Source of the DNA: Betaproteobacteria bacterium
Lineage (GTDB): Bacteria > Pseudomonadota > Gammaproteobacteria > Burkholderiales > Usitatibacteraceae
DNA: 64,000 nucleotides
Reading direction: 5' to 3'
NCBI GenBank assembly: GCA_016708825.1
Contig: JADJEZ010000005.1
Span: forward strand, 62,001 to 126,000
Shown: one piece after another, positions 7,327-15,748 of the stretch
Position numbering within the stretch: position 1 is the stretch's first letter
How the letters are laid out: every line of letters begins with the position of its first letter
The notes under the pieces: generated by a model
Told to the model about the DNA's origin: nothing
The model's database searches: none
The model's input: the letters and a program-made list of their open reading frames with translations, nothing else
Made by a program: the position numbers and the translations under genes

Positions 7327-8412
7327 ATGGCTGTCGCTGCACCCATCCAGATTCGCTTCGAGCGCTTCGACGGCGCGCTGGGCATCGCGCCCGCAAGGCC
7401 CCCGCGCGTGGTCGCGGCGGCGGAGAAGGTCGATCTCGTGCGGCGCATCAAGGCTCGGCTCAAGGCGCTCGACGCGGTGTTCGTCGCGCACTACTACGTG
7501 CACCCGGACCTGCAGGATCTCGCGCAGGAATCCGGCGGAACGGTTTCGGATTCCCTCGAGATGGCGCGCTTCGGCCACGACCACCCCGGCAAGACCATCG
7601 TGGTGGCGGGCGTTCGCTTCATGGGCGAGACGGCGAAGATCCTGAACCCCGAGAAGCGCGTCCTCATGCCGGACCTCGCGGCGGAATGCTCGCTGGATCT
7701 CGCCTGCCCCGCGGACGAGTTCACGAAATTCTGCGACGCCCACCCCGACCGCGTGGTGTTGGTCTACGCCAACACCAGCGCCGCGGTGAAGGCGCGCGCC
7801 GACTGGATGGTCACCTCCTCCATCGCCGAGAAGATCGTCTCCCACCTGCACGCGCAGGGCAGGAAGATCCTCTTCGCACCCGACAAGCACCTCGGCGACT
7901 ACATCCGCCGCGCGACGGGTGCGGACATGCTCCTGTGGAACGCGTCCTGCGTGGTGCACGAAGAGTTCAAGGCCCAGATCCTCGAGGAGATGAAGCTCGC
8001 GCACCCGGGCGCGAAGGTGCTCGTCCACCCCGAGTCGCCCGCGGGCGTCATCGCCATGGCGGACGCCGTGGGCTCCACCTCCGGCCTGATCGCCGCGGCC
8101 GAGAGACTCGGTGCGAAGGAGTACATCGTCGCCACCGACGGCGGCATCATCCACCAGATGCGCAAACGCCTGCCGGGTGTGGCCTTCATCGAGGCGCCCA
8201 CCGCCGGCAAGGGGGCCACCTGCCAGAGCTGCGCGCACTGCCCGTGGATGGCGATGAACGGGCTGCACAACCTGCTCGAGGTGCTCGAGACCGGCCGCAA
8301 CGAAATCCACGTCGATCCCGCCGTCGGCAGGAGGGCGAAGGTCCCGATCCAGCGCATGCTCGACTTCGCGCGCGCGCACCTGCCGGAGCTTCGCGGCAGC
8401 GGCGACGCCTAG
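7327..8412 (+). CDS. nadA: Quinolinate synthase A
   Basis: It condenses iminoaspartate with dihydroxyacetone phosphate to quinolinate, the de novo NAD precursor. The three [4Fe-4S] cysteines expected of the family are present at about C121 (AAECSLD), C208 (NASCVVHEEF) and in CQSCAHCPWM (C299, C302, C305). Other blocks are AHYYVHPDLQDLAQ, SDSLEMA, FAPDKHLGDYI and VHPESPAGVIAMAD. At 361 residues it is full length. An AGGAGA ribosome site lies before the ATG. It is transcribed divergently from hda across 177 bases. Its TAG stop lies in a CTAG palindrome that is also the stop of the convergent gene. Confidence 0.97.
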   Translation: MAVAAPIQIRFERFDGALGIAPARPPRVVAAAEKVDLVRRIKARLKALDAVFVAHYYVHPDLQDLAQESGGTVSDSLEMARFGHDHPGKTIVVAGVRFMGETAKILNPEKRVLMPDLAAECSLDLACPADEFTKFCDAHPDRVVLVYANTSAAVKARADWMVTSSIAEKIVSHLHAQGRKILFAPDKHLGDYIRRATGADMLLWNASCVVHEEFKAQILEEMKLAHPGAKVLVHPESPAGVIAMADAVGSTSGLIAAAERLGAKEYIVATDGGIIHQMRKRLPGVAFIEAPTAGKGATCQSCAHCPWMAMNGLHNLLEVLETGRNEIHVDPAVGRRAKVPIQRMLDFARAHLPELRGSGDA

Positions 8413-10229
8413 GCCGCCTCGGAGCAGCCCTCCTCGCGGGGATAGCCCATACGAGCGGCGAGGTCCGCGTAGGGCTCGGGCACGTGGATCGCGTAGCCCT
8501 GCACCAGATCGATGCCCAGGGCGCGCAGCCGCTCGATGGTCTCCACGCTTTCGACGCTTTCCGCGACGGTACGTGCGCCCACGCCCTTCGCCAGCCGGCA
8601 GATCGCGTCCACCATCGCCTGGTCCACGGGGTCGGTCACGCTGTCGCGCACGATCGACCCGTCGATCTTCAGGTAGTCCACCGGCAGCGCCTTGAGGTAG
8701 GCGAAGGAACTCAGGCCGCTGCCGAAGTCGTCGAGCGCGAACCGGCAGCCCAGGGCCCGAAACCGGCGTATGAAACGCGCCGCATTGACCAGGTCGGAGA
8801 TCGCCGCGGTCTCGGTGATTTCGAAGCACAGGGCGTCCGGCGGGACGCCGGTGCGGTCGAGCTGCTCCTGGACGAACTCCGAGAACGCGGGGTCTCCCAG
8901 GCTCATGCCGGACAGGTTGATGCCGAACCGCGGCAGGCGACCGGCCTGGCCCGGCAAGGCCCGGTGGCGTCCGAGGCAGCCCAGGGCGCGCTCGACCACC
9001 CAGCGATCGACGCGTCCCATCAGGTGGTAGCGCTCGGCGGCCGGTATGAACGCGCCGGGCGTCACGGTGCGGCCCGACTCGTCGCGCATGCGCAGCAGCA
9101 GCTCCAGGTACTCGTCGCCCCCGATGCCCTTCAGCGCCACCACCCGCTGGCAGTGCAGGAAGAAGCGGTCTTCCTCGATCGAGCGTGTGATGCGGGAAAC
9201 CCAGCCCATCTGGCCCTGGCGCACGGACACCTCCTCGTCCTCCATCCGGTAGACCTGGACCTGGTTGCGGCCCTTGTCCTTGGCGAGGTAACAGGCGGTG
9301 TCAGCCGCGGAGAGCACGGCTTCCGGGTCCCGGCTCTCGGCCGTGATCGCGGCCACGCCGATGCTCGCGCCGAGGGAGAACACGTGGCGGTCCCTCGCGA
9401 AGCGGAAGCCGCGCACCGCGGCCAGGAGCTGCGCGGCCACGACCTGGGCATGGAGCATGTCGCAGCCCTCGAGCAGCACGCCGAACTCGTCGCCGCCCAG
9501 GCGCGCAAGGCAGTCGCCCCTGCGCATCTTCGCCTCGAGCACCCGCGCCAGCTGGCGAAGCAGTGCGTCGCCCGCCAGGTGGCCGCAGGTGTCGTTGACC
9601 ACCTTGAACTGGTCGAGGTCGATGTAGACCAGCGCATGGCGGATGCCCTTCGCCCGCGCCGACTCGATGTGCGAGGCGAGGGTGGCCTCGAACTGGCGGC
9701 GGTTCACGAGATCCGTGAGCGTGTCGTGGGTGGCCTGCCAGGAAAGGCTTTCCTCGGCCTCGCGCCTTGCGGCTATGTCCGCGAGCAGGCGCACCACCAC
9801 GTCGGCCAGCTTCCAGAGCGCCTCCCGCTGGGTTCCCGCGAGGACCTTGGATTGTTCGTCCAGGACGCTCAGCGTCCCGGTCACCGCGCCTGATTCGGTC
9901 ACCAGCGGCACGCCCGAGTAGAACCGCACCCGCGGCGCGCGCGCGACCAGCGGGTCGTCGTGGAAGCGCAGGTCGAAGTGGGCGTCGCTCACCTCGAGCG
10001 GCGCTCCGGCGTGGAACACCTCGCAGCAGAACCGGCTGTCCCGCGGCAGCACCTCGAGGTTCAGCCCGCCCCGGCTCGCGATGGGGCGGTGGCGAAGGCC
10101 GTCGTGCAGCGTGATCACCGCGTATCCCGCGCCGCAGAGCTGGGCCGCGAGCTCGGCGATGTCGCCGAACACGCCGTCGGACGACGGCAGGGGCTGCGGC
10201 AGGGCGGCGGGAATTCTGTGGGGGCTCAC
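8409..10229 (-). CDS. GAF-GGDEF-EAL cyclic di-GMP signalling protein
   Basis: A 606-residue soluble protein with no membrane helix. Residues about 15-155 form a GAF sensor domain (SGVPLVTESGAVTGTLSVLD). Residues about 165-330 form a GGDEF cyclase domain with an intact GGDEF at 245-249. Residues about 345-595 form an EAL phosphodiesterase domain. The EAL signature is ELL at 376-378; the metal-binding motifs FEITETA and DDFGSG and the late QGY-x4-P are present, while the usual AEGVE reads AESVE. Both activities look possible, with GAF probably choosing between them. The start is a GTG whose GAGG ribosome site lies in a stem-loop. It is convergent with nadA, with a four-base overlap. Confidence 0.9.
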   Translation of the reverse strand: MSPHRIPAALPQPLPSSDGVFGDIAELAAQLCGAGYAVITLHDGLRHRPIASRGGLNLEVLPRDSRFCCEVFHAGAPLEVSDAHFDLRFHDDPLVARAPRVRFYSGVPLVTESGAVTGTLSVLDEQSKVLAGTQREALWKLADVVVRLLADIAARREAEESLSWQATHDTLTDLVNRRQFEATLASHIESARAKGIRHALVYIDLDQFKVVNDTCGHLAGDALLRQLARVLEAKMRRGDCLARLGGDEFGVLLEGCDMLHAQVVAAQLLAAVRGFRFARDRHVFSLGASIGVAAITAESRDPEAVLSAADTACYLAKDKGRNQVQVYRMEDEEVSVRQGQMGWVSRITRSIEEDRFFLHCQRVVALKGIGGDEYLELLLRMRDESGRTVTPGAFIPAAERYHLMGRVDRWVVERALGCLGRHRALPGQAGRLPRFGINLSGMSLGDPAFSEFVQEQLDRTGVPPDALCFEITETAAISDLVNAARFIRRFRALGCRFALDDFGSGLSSFAYLKALPVDYLKIDGSIVRDSVTDPVDQAMVDAICRLAKGVGARTVAESVESVETIERLRALGIDLVQGYAIHVPEPYADLAARMGYPREEGCSEAA

Positions 10230-10237
10230 GGCGGCTT

Positions 10238-10255
10238 CCTCGATCGGTATCGAGG
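10238..10255 (-). promoter_or_regulatory. Stem-loop covering the GGDEF-EAL ribosome binding site
   Basis: On the minus strand a 7-base-pair stem, CCTCGAT with ATCGAGG and an ACCG loop, ends 8 bases before the GTG start at 10229. The only good Shine-Dalgarno sequence, GAGG, is the end of the 3' arm, so the folded form would block translation. The stem is seen directly; control by it is inference. Confidence 0.5.
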
Positions 10256-10293
10256 TTTGTCGCGCCGGCCCGGGCCGGCTTACAGCGCCCGGG

Positions 10294-10479
10294 TCACTTC
10301 GCGAAGCGCCGGGACGCCTCGCGCAGGAACGCGAGCTGGCTTTCGAAGTTGCGGCACTTCAGGCAGCGTTCGAGGTGCACGCCCAGCGCCTGGCGCTCCC
10401 CGGGCGTGAGTTCGCGCTCGCTGGCCGCCGAGAGCAGCTGCGAAGCCTTGCGACAGTCCACGGGGGCGCTATCCGCCAC
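10294..10479 (-). CDS. Zinc-finger anti-sigma factor, small
   Basis: A 61-residue protein with the anti-sigma zinc-finger arrangement: a first Cys in VDCRKAS, then H35 and C39-x2-C42 in VHLERCLKCRNFESQL (HxxxCxxC). It lacks any membrane helix or sensor domain, so it is a minimal zinc-binding domain of the zf-HC2 type. Its ATG overlaps the end of the sigma gene by 11 bases, the usual arrangement for a sigma factor and its antagonist. Inferred role: bind the sigma factor until a redox or metal signal releases it. The partner assignment rests on adjacency and family. Confidence 0.82.
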   Translation of the reverse strand: MADSAPVDCRKASQLLSAASERELTPGERQALGVHLERCLKCRNFESQLAFLREASRRFAK

Positions 10480-11071
10480 GGGCGGCTCCCTGGCCGAACC
10501 AGTTCGTCTCGAGGCAGCCGCGCAGCGCGATGCGGGCGCGGTGCAGGATCACCCAGCAGTTCGATTCCGTGATGCCCTCGTCGCCGCAGATCGCGCGGGT
10601 TTCGTCGCCCAGGACTTCGCGCCGGAAGAAGACGCGCCCGCCCGTGGCCGGAAGCCGGTCGAGGCACTTCTCGAAGACTTCCCAGAAGCGCCGTTGCTCG
10701 AACGCCGACGCGGGATTGGCCCAAGTCTGCGGCGCCTCGCGCCAGTGGCCGGTCTCGTCGAAGCGCTCGTCGAGCCAGGCTTCGTCATCGCCTTCGTCGC
10801 CGGCATCGGGGTGCGCGAGACGCTTGCGGTCGGAGGCGAGACGGCGCTGCAGGTCGATCACCTTGAAGCGCAGGATCGCGGTGAGCCAGGTCCGCATGCT
10901 CGATTGCCCCTGGAACCCTTCCAGCCCCTCGAGGGCGGCAAGCAACGCCTCCTGCACCGCCTCTTCGGCGTGCTCCGCGTCCCGGAGCTGGGCACGGGCA
11001 TAGCGCACGAGATAGGGCCGGTGGCCCTCGATCTCGGCGTGGCGGGAATCGGCTAGAGGCTGCTGCGCCAT
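10469..11071 (-). CDS. ECF RNA polymerase sigma factor
   Basis: A 200-residue sigma-70 family protein with only regions 2 and 4. Region 2 is at about residues 17-85 (VRYARAQLRDAEHAEEAVQE, then FQGQSSMRTWLTAILRFKVID). Region 4 is at about 140-190, ending ESNCWVILHRARIALRGCLE, the DNA-reading helix. The ATG at 11069-11071 gives MAQQPLADSRH. The frame stays open far upstream through a frameshifted EF-hand gene. ECF factors redirect RNA polymerase to a small stress regulon; the regulon is not known here. The zinc-finger gene downstream is its likely anti-sigma factor and the EF-hand gene upstream is probably in the same transcript. Confidence 0.87.
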   Translation of the reverse strand: MAQQPLADSRHAEIEGHRPYLVRYARAQLRDAEHAEEAVQEALLAALEGLEGFQGQSSMRTWLTAILRFKVIDLQRRLASDRKRLAHPDAGDEGDDEAWLDERFDETGHWREAPQTWANPASAFEQRRFWEVFEKCLDRLPATGGRVFFRREVLGDETRAICGDEGITESNCWVILHRARIALRGCLETNWFGQGAARGG

Positions 11072-11109
11072 AGTGGCGCAAAGCTTAACACCACCACGAA
11101 GCGACCGCG

Positions 11110-11142
11110 GGGGCCGGGGCCGAAGCCCGGGCCCCCGGCCCC
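11110..11142 (-). terminator. Strong GC hairpin between the EF-hand and sigma genes
   Basis: A 10-base-pair arm (GGGGCCGGGG with CCCCGGCCCC) surrounds a 13-base centre that can form its own small GGGC/GCCC hairpin. It lies in the 95-base gap before the sigma start. It has no T-run, so partial termination or mRNA processing is more likely than a full stop. Confidence 0.35.
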
Positions 11143-11166
11143 GAGACCGGAATGGGGCCGTGGCGA

Positions 11167-11434
11167 TCAGGCGCCGCTGTAGTGCATCAGGTCCTTCAGG
11201 GAAGCGCTCGACCTGGCTCTTCTCGAGCATTCCCTGCTTCTTCACGTCGTGCTTCTCGAAGAGTTTCTCCACGCGCTTCATCATCTCGGCCTTCGAGACC
11301 ATGCCGTCGCGGTTGGCGTCGGCCATGGTGACGAACTTGTCGATGTCCATGTCCTCGCGGGCATGGGCGACCGGCAACGCGAAGGCGGCGGCCGTGGCGA
11401 GGGCGAGGGTGAAGTTCCTGGCGATGCTTTTCAT
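11167..11434 (-). CDS. Secreted EF-hand calcium-binding protein (frameshifted)
   Basis: The ATG at 11432-11434 begins a signal peptide (MKSIARNFTLALATAAAFA then LPVAHA). One canonical EF-hand loop follows, DANRDGMVSKAE, with acidic residues at positions 1, 3, 5 and 12, then a degenerate second hand around FEKHDVKKQGML. As written the frame runs on without a stop into the sigma gene. Removing one base from the GGG at 11199-11201 restores a natural ending LKDLMHYSGA and a TGA at 11167-11169, giving about 88 residues. It probably binds calcium in the periplasm. It heads the operon with the sigma and anti-sigma genes; a sensory link is only inference. Confidence 0.72.
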
Positions 11435-11561
11435 TTCTGTTCTCCTGGTTGTGGTTGGGGGATGCGATGGGTGTGTCGCGCGCAGGGCCCCGGACCTTAC
11501 GGGCCGGATGCGGGGAGGGCTGCGGTAGAATTCCCGGCCACGAAACGCCTCGAGAGCCCCC

Positions 11562-12241
11562 ATGCCGCGATCACCGGCCGCGAAGTTCCTCGCCGCCTTC
11601 ACCCTGGCCTGCGCGACGGCCTCCGCCCAGGCGCCCGGCAAGCCCCCCGCCGAGGCCCGGATGCTCGTCCTCGTCCCGCCGGTCTCCGAAGCAGGCCCTC
11701 GAGAAGGGCCAGGCGGCGACCGTGGAGGTATTCGGGACGGCGCACCGACGGGCTCCTGGAAGGCATCCGCATCGAGGCCACGCCGTCCCTGGATGCGTTC
11801 GAATCGACCGTCATGGAAGTGGCGCCGATGATGCGGCTGCAGCCGCGCATCGACGCGGCGACCTGCGGGGCGTACGAGACATCGGGCCACGTCACCTTCT
11901 GGTTCGAGATCGTCGACGGCAAGCCGAAGCTGAGCTACGGCGCCCACGTGCCCACCGGAAGCGCGGCCGCCGCGATCCACGTCGACCGCAAGCCCGTGCA
12001 CACCGTCAACCCGCTCTATCCGGCCAAGCTCGCCCGCAGCCCGAACGCGCCGAAGGAAAGCCTGCAGATCGCCTACGTGGCGGTCGCCGCGGACGGCGCC
12101 GTGACCGGCGTGACCCTCGCCCCGGCGCTCTACTACCGCGATTTCGAGCCGCTGCTCGTGGCCGCGCTCCGGCAATGGAAGTACGCTCCCCAGCCGTCCC
12201 GGTGGTGCGCGGAAGTGCGCTTCAACATGGCGCTTCAGTGA
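11562..12241 (+). CDS. Secreted TonB-C-like protein (frameshifted twice)
   Basis: The ATG at 11562 opens a signal peptide (MPRSPAAKFLAAFTLACATA, cleaved after ASA). The coherent protein then moves to the +1 frame near 11675-11690 (QALEKGQAATVEVFGT) and again near 11745 (TDGLLEGIRIEATPSLDAF) before running cleanly to the stop at 12241. The last 90 residues, with VAVAADGAVTGVTLAPALYY, LLVAALRQWKYAP and the final VRFNMALQ, have the shape of a TonB C-terminal domain: two strands, a helix and a closing strand. No transmembrane or proline-rich linker precedes it, so it is not a complete TonB. A TAGAAT box at 11526-11531 may be its -10 element. Confidence 0.6.
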
Positions 12242-12269
12242 CGCGGCCGGGGCTGCCCCCCGATTCCGG

Positions 12270-12275
12270 TAGAAT
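12270..12275 (+). promoter_or_regulatory. Possible -10 box before purM
   Basis: TAGAAT lies 29 bases before the purM GTG. No good -35 is visible at 16-18 bases upstream. It is listed because the same kind of box recurs before several genes in this window. Confidence 0.3.
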
Positions 12276-12304
12276 TTCCCCCTGATTTCACCGGAAGTGC
12301 CGCC

Positions 12305-13346
12305 GTGACCGCTGCCCCGAACCCCCTTACCTACCGCGACGCCGGCGTCGACATCGACGCGGGCGACGAACTGGTCGAACGGATCAAGCCCTTCGCCCGC
12401 CGCACCCTGCGCCCGGAGGTCCTGGGCGGCCTGGGCGGTTTCGGCGCGATGGTGGAGGTGTCGAAGAAGTACAAGAACCCGGTGATGGTCTCCGGCACGG
12501 ACGGCGTCGGCACGAAGCTGAAGATCGCCTTCCGCATGAAGAAGCACGACACCATCGGCATCGACCTCGTGGCGATGAGCGTGAACGACATCCTCGTCAC
12601 CGGTGCGGAGCCGGTCTTCTTCCTCGACTATTTCGCCTGCGGGAAGCTGCGCGTGGACGTGGCCGCCGACGTGATCAAGGGCGTGGCCGCGGGATGCGAG
12701 CAGGCCGGCTGCGCGCTGATCGGCGGCGAGACCGCGGAGATGCCCGGCATCTACGACGCGAACGAGTACGACCTCGCCGGCTTCGCGGTGGGGCTGGTGG
12801 AAAAGGATGCCATCCTCGACGGGAGCACCATCGTGCCCGGCGACACGATCGTGGGCCTCGGCCTCGAGCGGCGCGCACTCCAACGGCTACTCGCTGGTGA
12901 GGAAGATCCTCGCCGTCACCGGCACCGAGCTGGACGAGCCCTTCGAGGGACGCACGCTGGGAGACGCCCTCCTCGAGCCCACGCGCATCTACGTGAAGCC
13001 GGTGCTCGCCCTCGTGGGCAAGTCCCTGGTCAAGGGCATCGCGCACATCACCGGGGGCGGGCTCGTGGAAAACGTTCCCCGCGTGCTGCCGGCCAACGTC
13101 GCCGCGCGGCTGGAAAAGTCGCGCTGGCCCCGCCCCGCCGTCTTCGACTGGCTGCAGGAGCAGGGCAACGTCCCCGAGCCGGAGATGCATCGCACCTTCA
13201 ACTGCGGCCTCGGCATGGTCCTCGTGATGGGCAGGGAGCACGCGGGCGCCGCCATCGCCACGCTCGGCATCCACGGCGTGCCGGCCTGGGAAGTGGGCAC
13301 GATCGTCGCGCGCGCCGACGACGTCCCGCAAGCCGTCGTCGCCTGA
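12305..13346 (+). CDS. purM: Phosphoribosylformylglycinamidine cyclo-ligase (one frameshift)
   Basis: AIR synthetase, the fifth step of purine synthesis: it closes the imidazole ring of FGAM using ATP. From the GTG at 12305 the protein reads YRDAGVDIDAGDELVERIK, then the nucleotide-binding blocks SGTDGVGTKLKIA, MSVNDILVTGAEPVFFLDYF and GGETAEMPGIY. At about 12860 one extra G shifts the frame. The next frame gives SSGAHSNGYSLVRKI, AHITGGGLVENVPRVLP and NCGLGMVLV and stops at 13346. Both halves together give the usual length of about 346 residues with nothing missing. purN follows 40 bases later, the classical purMN order. I treat the break as a sequence error. Confidence 0.9.
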
Positions 13347-13386
13347 GGGGGCCCTTCCCCTTTCCGCGGGAAGAGCAAGGCATCCC

Positions 13387-14033
13387 GTGGCGAACCCCAT
13401 GAAGACCGCGGTCATCCTCATTTCCGGCCGGGGCAGCAACATGCAGGCCCTGGTGGAGGCGAAGCCCGGCCTCGCGTTCCGCGCCGTGATCTCGAACCGG
13501 CCGGCGGCGGCGGGCCTCGCGTGGGCCGCAGCGCAGGGCATCGAGACCCGCGTCGTCGACCACAAGGCCTATGCTTCCCGCGAAGAATTCGACGCGTCGC
13601 TCGCGCGCGCGATCGACGCCTTCGCCCCGGACTACCTCTTCCTCGCGGGCTTCATGCGCATCCTCTCGCCGGGCTTCATCGACCGCTATCCGAGGAGCAT
13701 CCTGAACATCCACCCATCGCTCCTGCCTCTCTTCCCGGGGCTGGACACGCACCGGCGCGCGCTCGAGGCGGGCGTGAAGCTGCATGGCGCCACGGTGCAC
13801 TTCGTCACCCACGCCCTCGACCACGGGCCGATCCTGGTGCAGGCCGCGGTGCCGGTGCTCGAAGGCGACTCCGAGGACCGCTCGCCGCCCGGGTGCTCGC
13901 GCAGGAGCACCGCATCTACCCGCAGGCGCGCGCTGGCTCGCCGAGGGCGCGTCGAATTCGGCGACGGCGATGTCGTCCACGTGCGCGGTTCGGGCGTTGG
14001 CAGGGATTGGCATCATCTCCCCGGGACCCATGA
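13387..14033 (+). CDS. purN: Phosphoribosylglycinamide formyltransferase (frameshifted)
   Basis: GAR transformylase, the 10-formyl-THF dependent step of purine synthesis. Clean from the start to about 13880: VILISGRGSNMQAL, the folate-site motif DYLFLAGFMRILSP, the catalytic ILNIHPSLLPLFPGLDTHRR and VTHALDHGPILVQAAVPV. It then continues across short frames, LAARVLAQEHRIYPQA, RWLAEG and RVEFGDGDVVHVR, implying indels near 13885, 13930, 13950 and 14000. The reconstructed gene ends with a TGA at 14031-14033 that overlaps the next ATG as ATGA. I prefer the GTG at 13387 over the ATG at 13399 because AAGG sits at the right distance. All catalytic motifs are before the first break. Confidence 0.87.
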
Positions 14034-14718
14034 GGCTTTCGCCCTCGCCTTCGCCTCTCGCCACACTGCCCGCGCCCGCCCGCACCCCACGAGATCGAGG
14101 CCGAGTACCGGATCACCGCCGCCGGGATCCCGATCGCGAACGTCTTCGAGACCTACCGGCGCGAGGGCGACACCTACCGCATCGACAGCAGGACCGGCGC
14201 CGAGGGCGTTCTGAAGATCTTCCGCGACGACACCGTGGTCCTGCACAGCGAGGGACGCATCGGCCCCGGGGGCCTGGAGCCGCTGCGCTTCGAGCAGCGG
14301 CGCGAACGCGACCCGAGCCGCGACATCCGCGCGCGCTTCGACTGGGGCAGGTCCCTGCTGCTTTCCGAGTACCGGGCGAGTCGTCGACCCACGCGCTTCC
14401 CGCCGGCACCCAGGACCGCCTGTCGGTCATGTACCAGTTCATACCGGGCACGCCGCGCGAGGCCGAGTGCGCATGCACATGTCCAACGGGCGGAAGGTGG
14501 AGCGCTACACCTACCGCAGGTGGACGAGCCCGCGGTCGACACCCCGGCGGGCGAGCTTCGCCACCCTGCACTACGAGCGCGTCACGGAAAGCGAGGACGA
14601 GAACAGCGCCCAGCTCTGGCTCGCCAGGGACCGCTTCAACCTCGCCGTGCGCGTGGTGTTCGAGGACACCCGGGGCCTCAAGCTCGAGCAGACGCTCGTG
14701 AAGCTCACGACGCGCTAG
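14030..14718 (+). CDS. DUF3108-family protein A (frameshifted)
   Basis: It starts with the ATG at 14030 that overlaps the purN stop. The recoverable protein reads, across frames, IEAEYRITAAGIPIANVFET, YRREGDTYRIDSRTGAEG, LHSEGRIGPGGLEPLRFEQ, IRARFDWGRSLL, QDRLSVMYQFIPGTP and a clean end ENSAQLWLARDRFNLAVRVV to a TAG at 14718. Breaks are near 14065-14090, 14385, 14460, 14520 and 14560. This is the DUF3108 layout of beta-strand repeats with a late Leu-Trp-Leu block, about 230 residues, probably periplasmic or lipoprotein-like. Function is unknown. DUF3108 genes are common next to purN in betaproteobacteria, and a second one follows at once. Confidence 0.62.
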
Positions 14719-14720
14719 CC

Positions 14721-15748
14721 ATGGAACTCCTGCGCCCCCTCGCCCCCGCCCACCGCGTCGCCGCGGTGGCGCTGGCGATCTCGGCCGCGCTGCACGCCGC
14801 GCCCTGGTGGGCTTGCGCGTTCCGGACGCGACGGAGCGGGCCTCGACGGCCCCCGGCGTACCGCGCCCCTGCGACCCCAGGCGCTGGCCGCGGCCCTGCG
14901 CCCGAGGCGGCGCCACGCGCGCCCGCGGCCGCGCGAAACCGCCCGCGCCCCGACGAGACCGTGGCCTTGCCCCGGCGGCGACCGAGGCGACCGACCCGGC
15001 TCGCCGGAGGCCGGCGAGCAGCCCGCCACACCGCGCCGCCGCCCGAAATGGTCGCCCGCGCATGGCCCTCGGTGCGACTCCGCCCGCGCTACCGGCCTTC
15101 CGCGCAGACGCGCTGCCCGGGGAGGTCACGATCGCCTATGCGCTCAGTTCCGTCTTCGCCGACGGCGAGGCCAAATACACGTGGAAGCGCGATGGCGATC
15201 GCTACGAGATCATCGGCACGGCGCAGGCCGGCGGCTTCTTCACCCTCTTCCTCGAAGGGCGTATCGAGCAGTCGACGAGCGGGCGTGTCACGTCCGAGGG
15301 CCTGAAGCCCGAGCGCTTCACGGAACGCCGCGGCGCCACCCCCGAGGAAGGGCTCGCCTTCGACTGGGAGGCCCGCCAGGTGGAATTCCGGCGCGGCGAC
15401 AACCGCAAGACCGCGGTCCTCACGGACGCGACGGTCGACTGGCTCACCATGATCTTCCAGCTCGCGCACCGGCCGCCGCAGGGCGAGTCGATGGCGCTTC
15501 GCGTCTACACGCAGCGCCGCCTCTACCAGTACCGGCTCGAGGTCCTGGGCGAGGAGTCGCTCGACCTGCCCATCGGTCGTGCGCGAACGCTGCACTTGCG
15601 TCACACGGGCGAGAAGCCCGAGGAGACCGTCGACGTCTGGCTGGGCATCGACCAGCACTACCTTCCGGTGAAGCTGCGCTACCCGATCGCGAGGAATCGC
15701 CTCGTGGTGGAGCAGATCGCCACCTCGGTCCGGGCGCGCTGGCCCACG
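14721..15748 (+). CDS. DUF3108-family protein B, membrane-anchored (frameshifted)
   Basis: It begins two bases after protein A ends. MELLRPLAPAHRVAAVALAI starts an N-terminal membrane anchor, followed by an Ala/Pro/Glu-rich linker broken by several indels between about 14805 and 15070. From there the frame is clean: LPGEVTIAYALSSVFADGEA, YTWKRDGDRYEIIGTAQAGG, FLEGRIEQSTSGRVTSEGLK, RFTERRGATPEEGLAFDW, VETVDVWLGIDQHYLP-like end and a closing VVEQIATSVRAR. This is a classic DUF3108 domain. The true stop is lost around 15750, where rsmB starts. Function unknown; likely envelope protein. The tandem paralogue may be an old duplication. Confidence 0.66.

Noticed and set aside
11562..12241. Full TonB protein
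   Set aside because: No membrane anchor or Pro-rich spanner is present; only a signal peptide and a TonB-C-like end.
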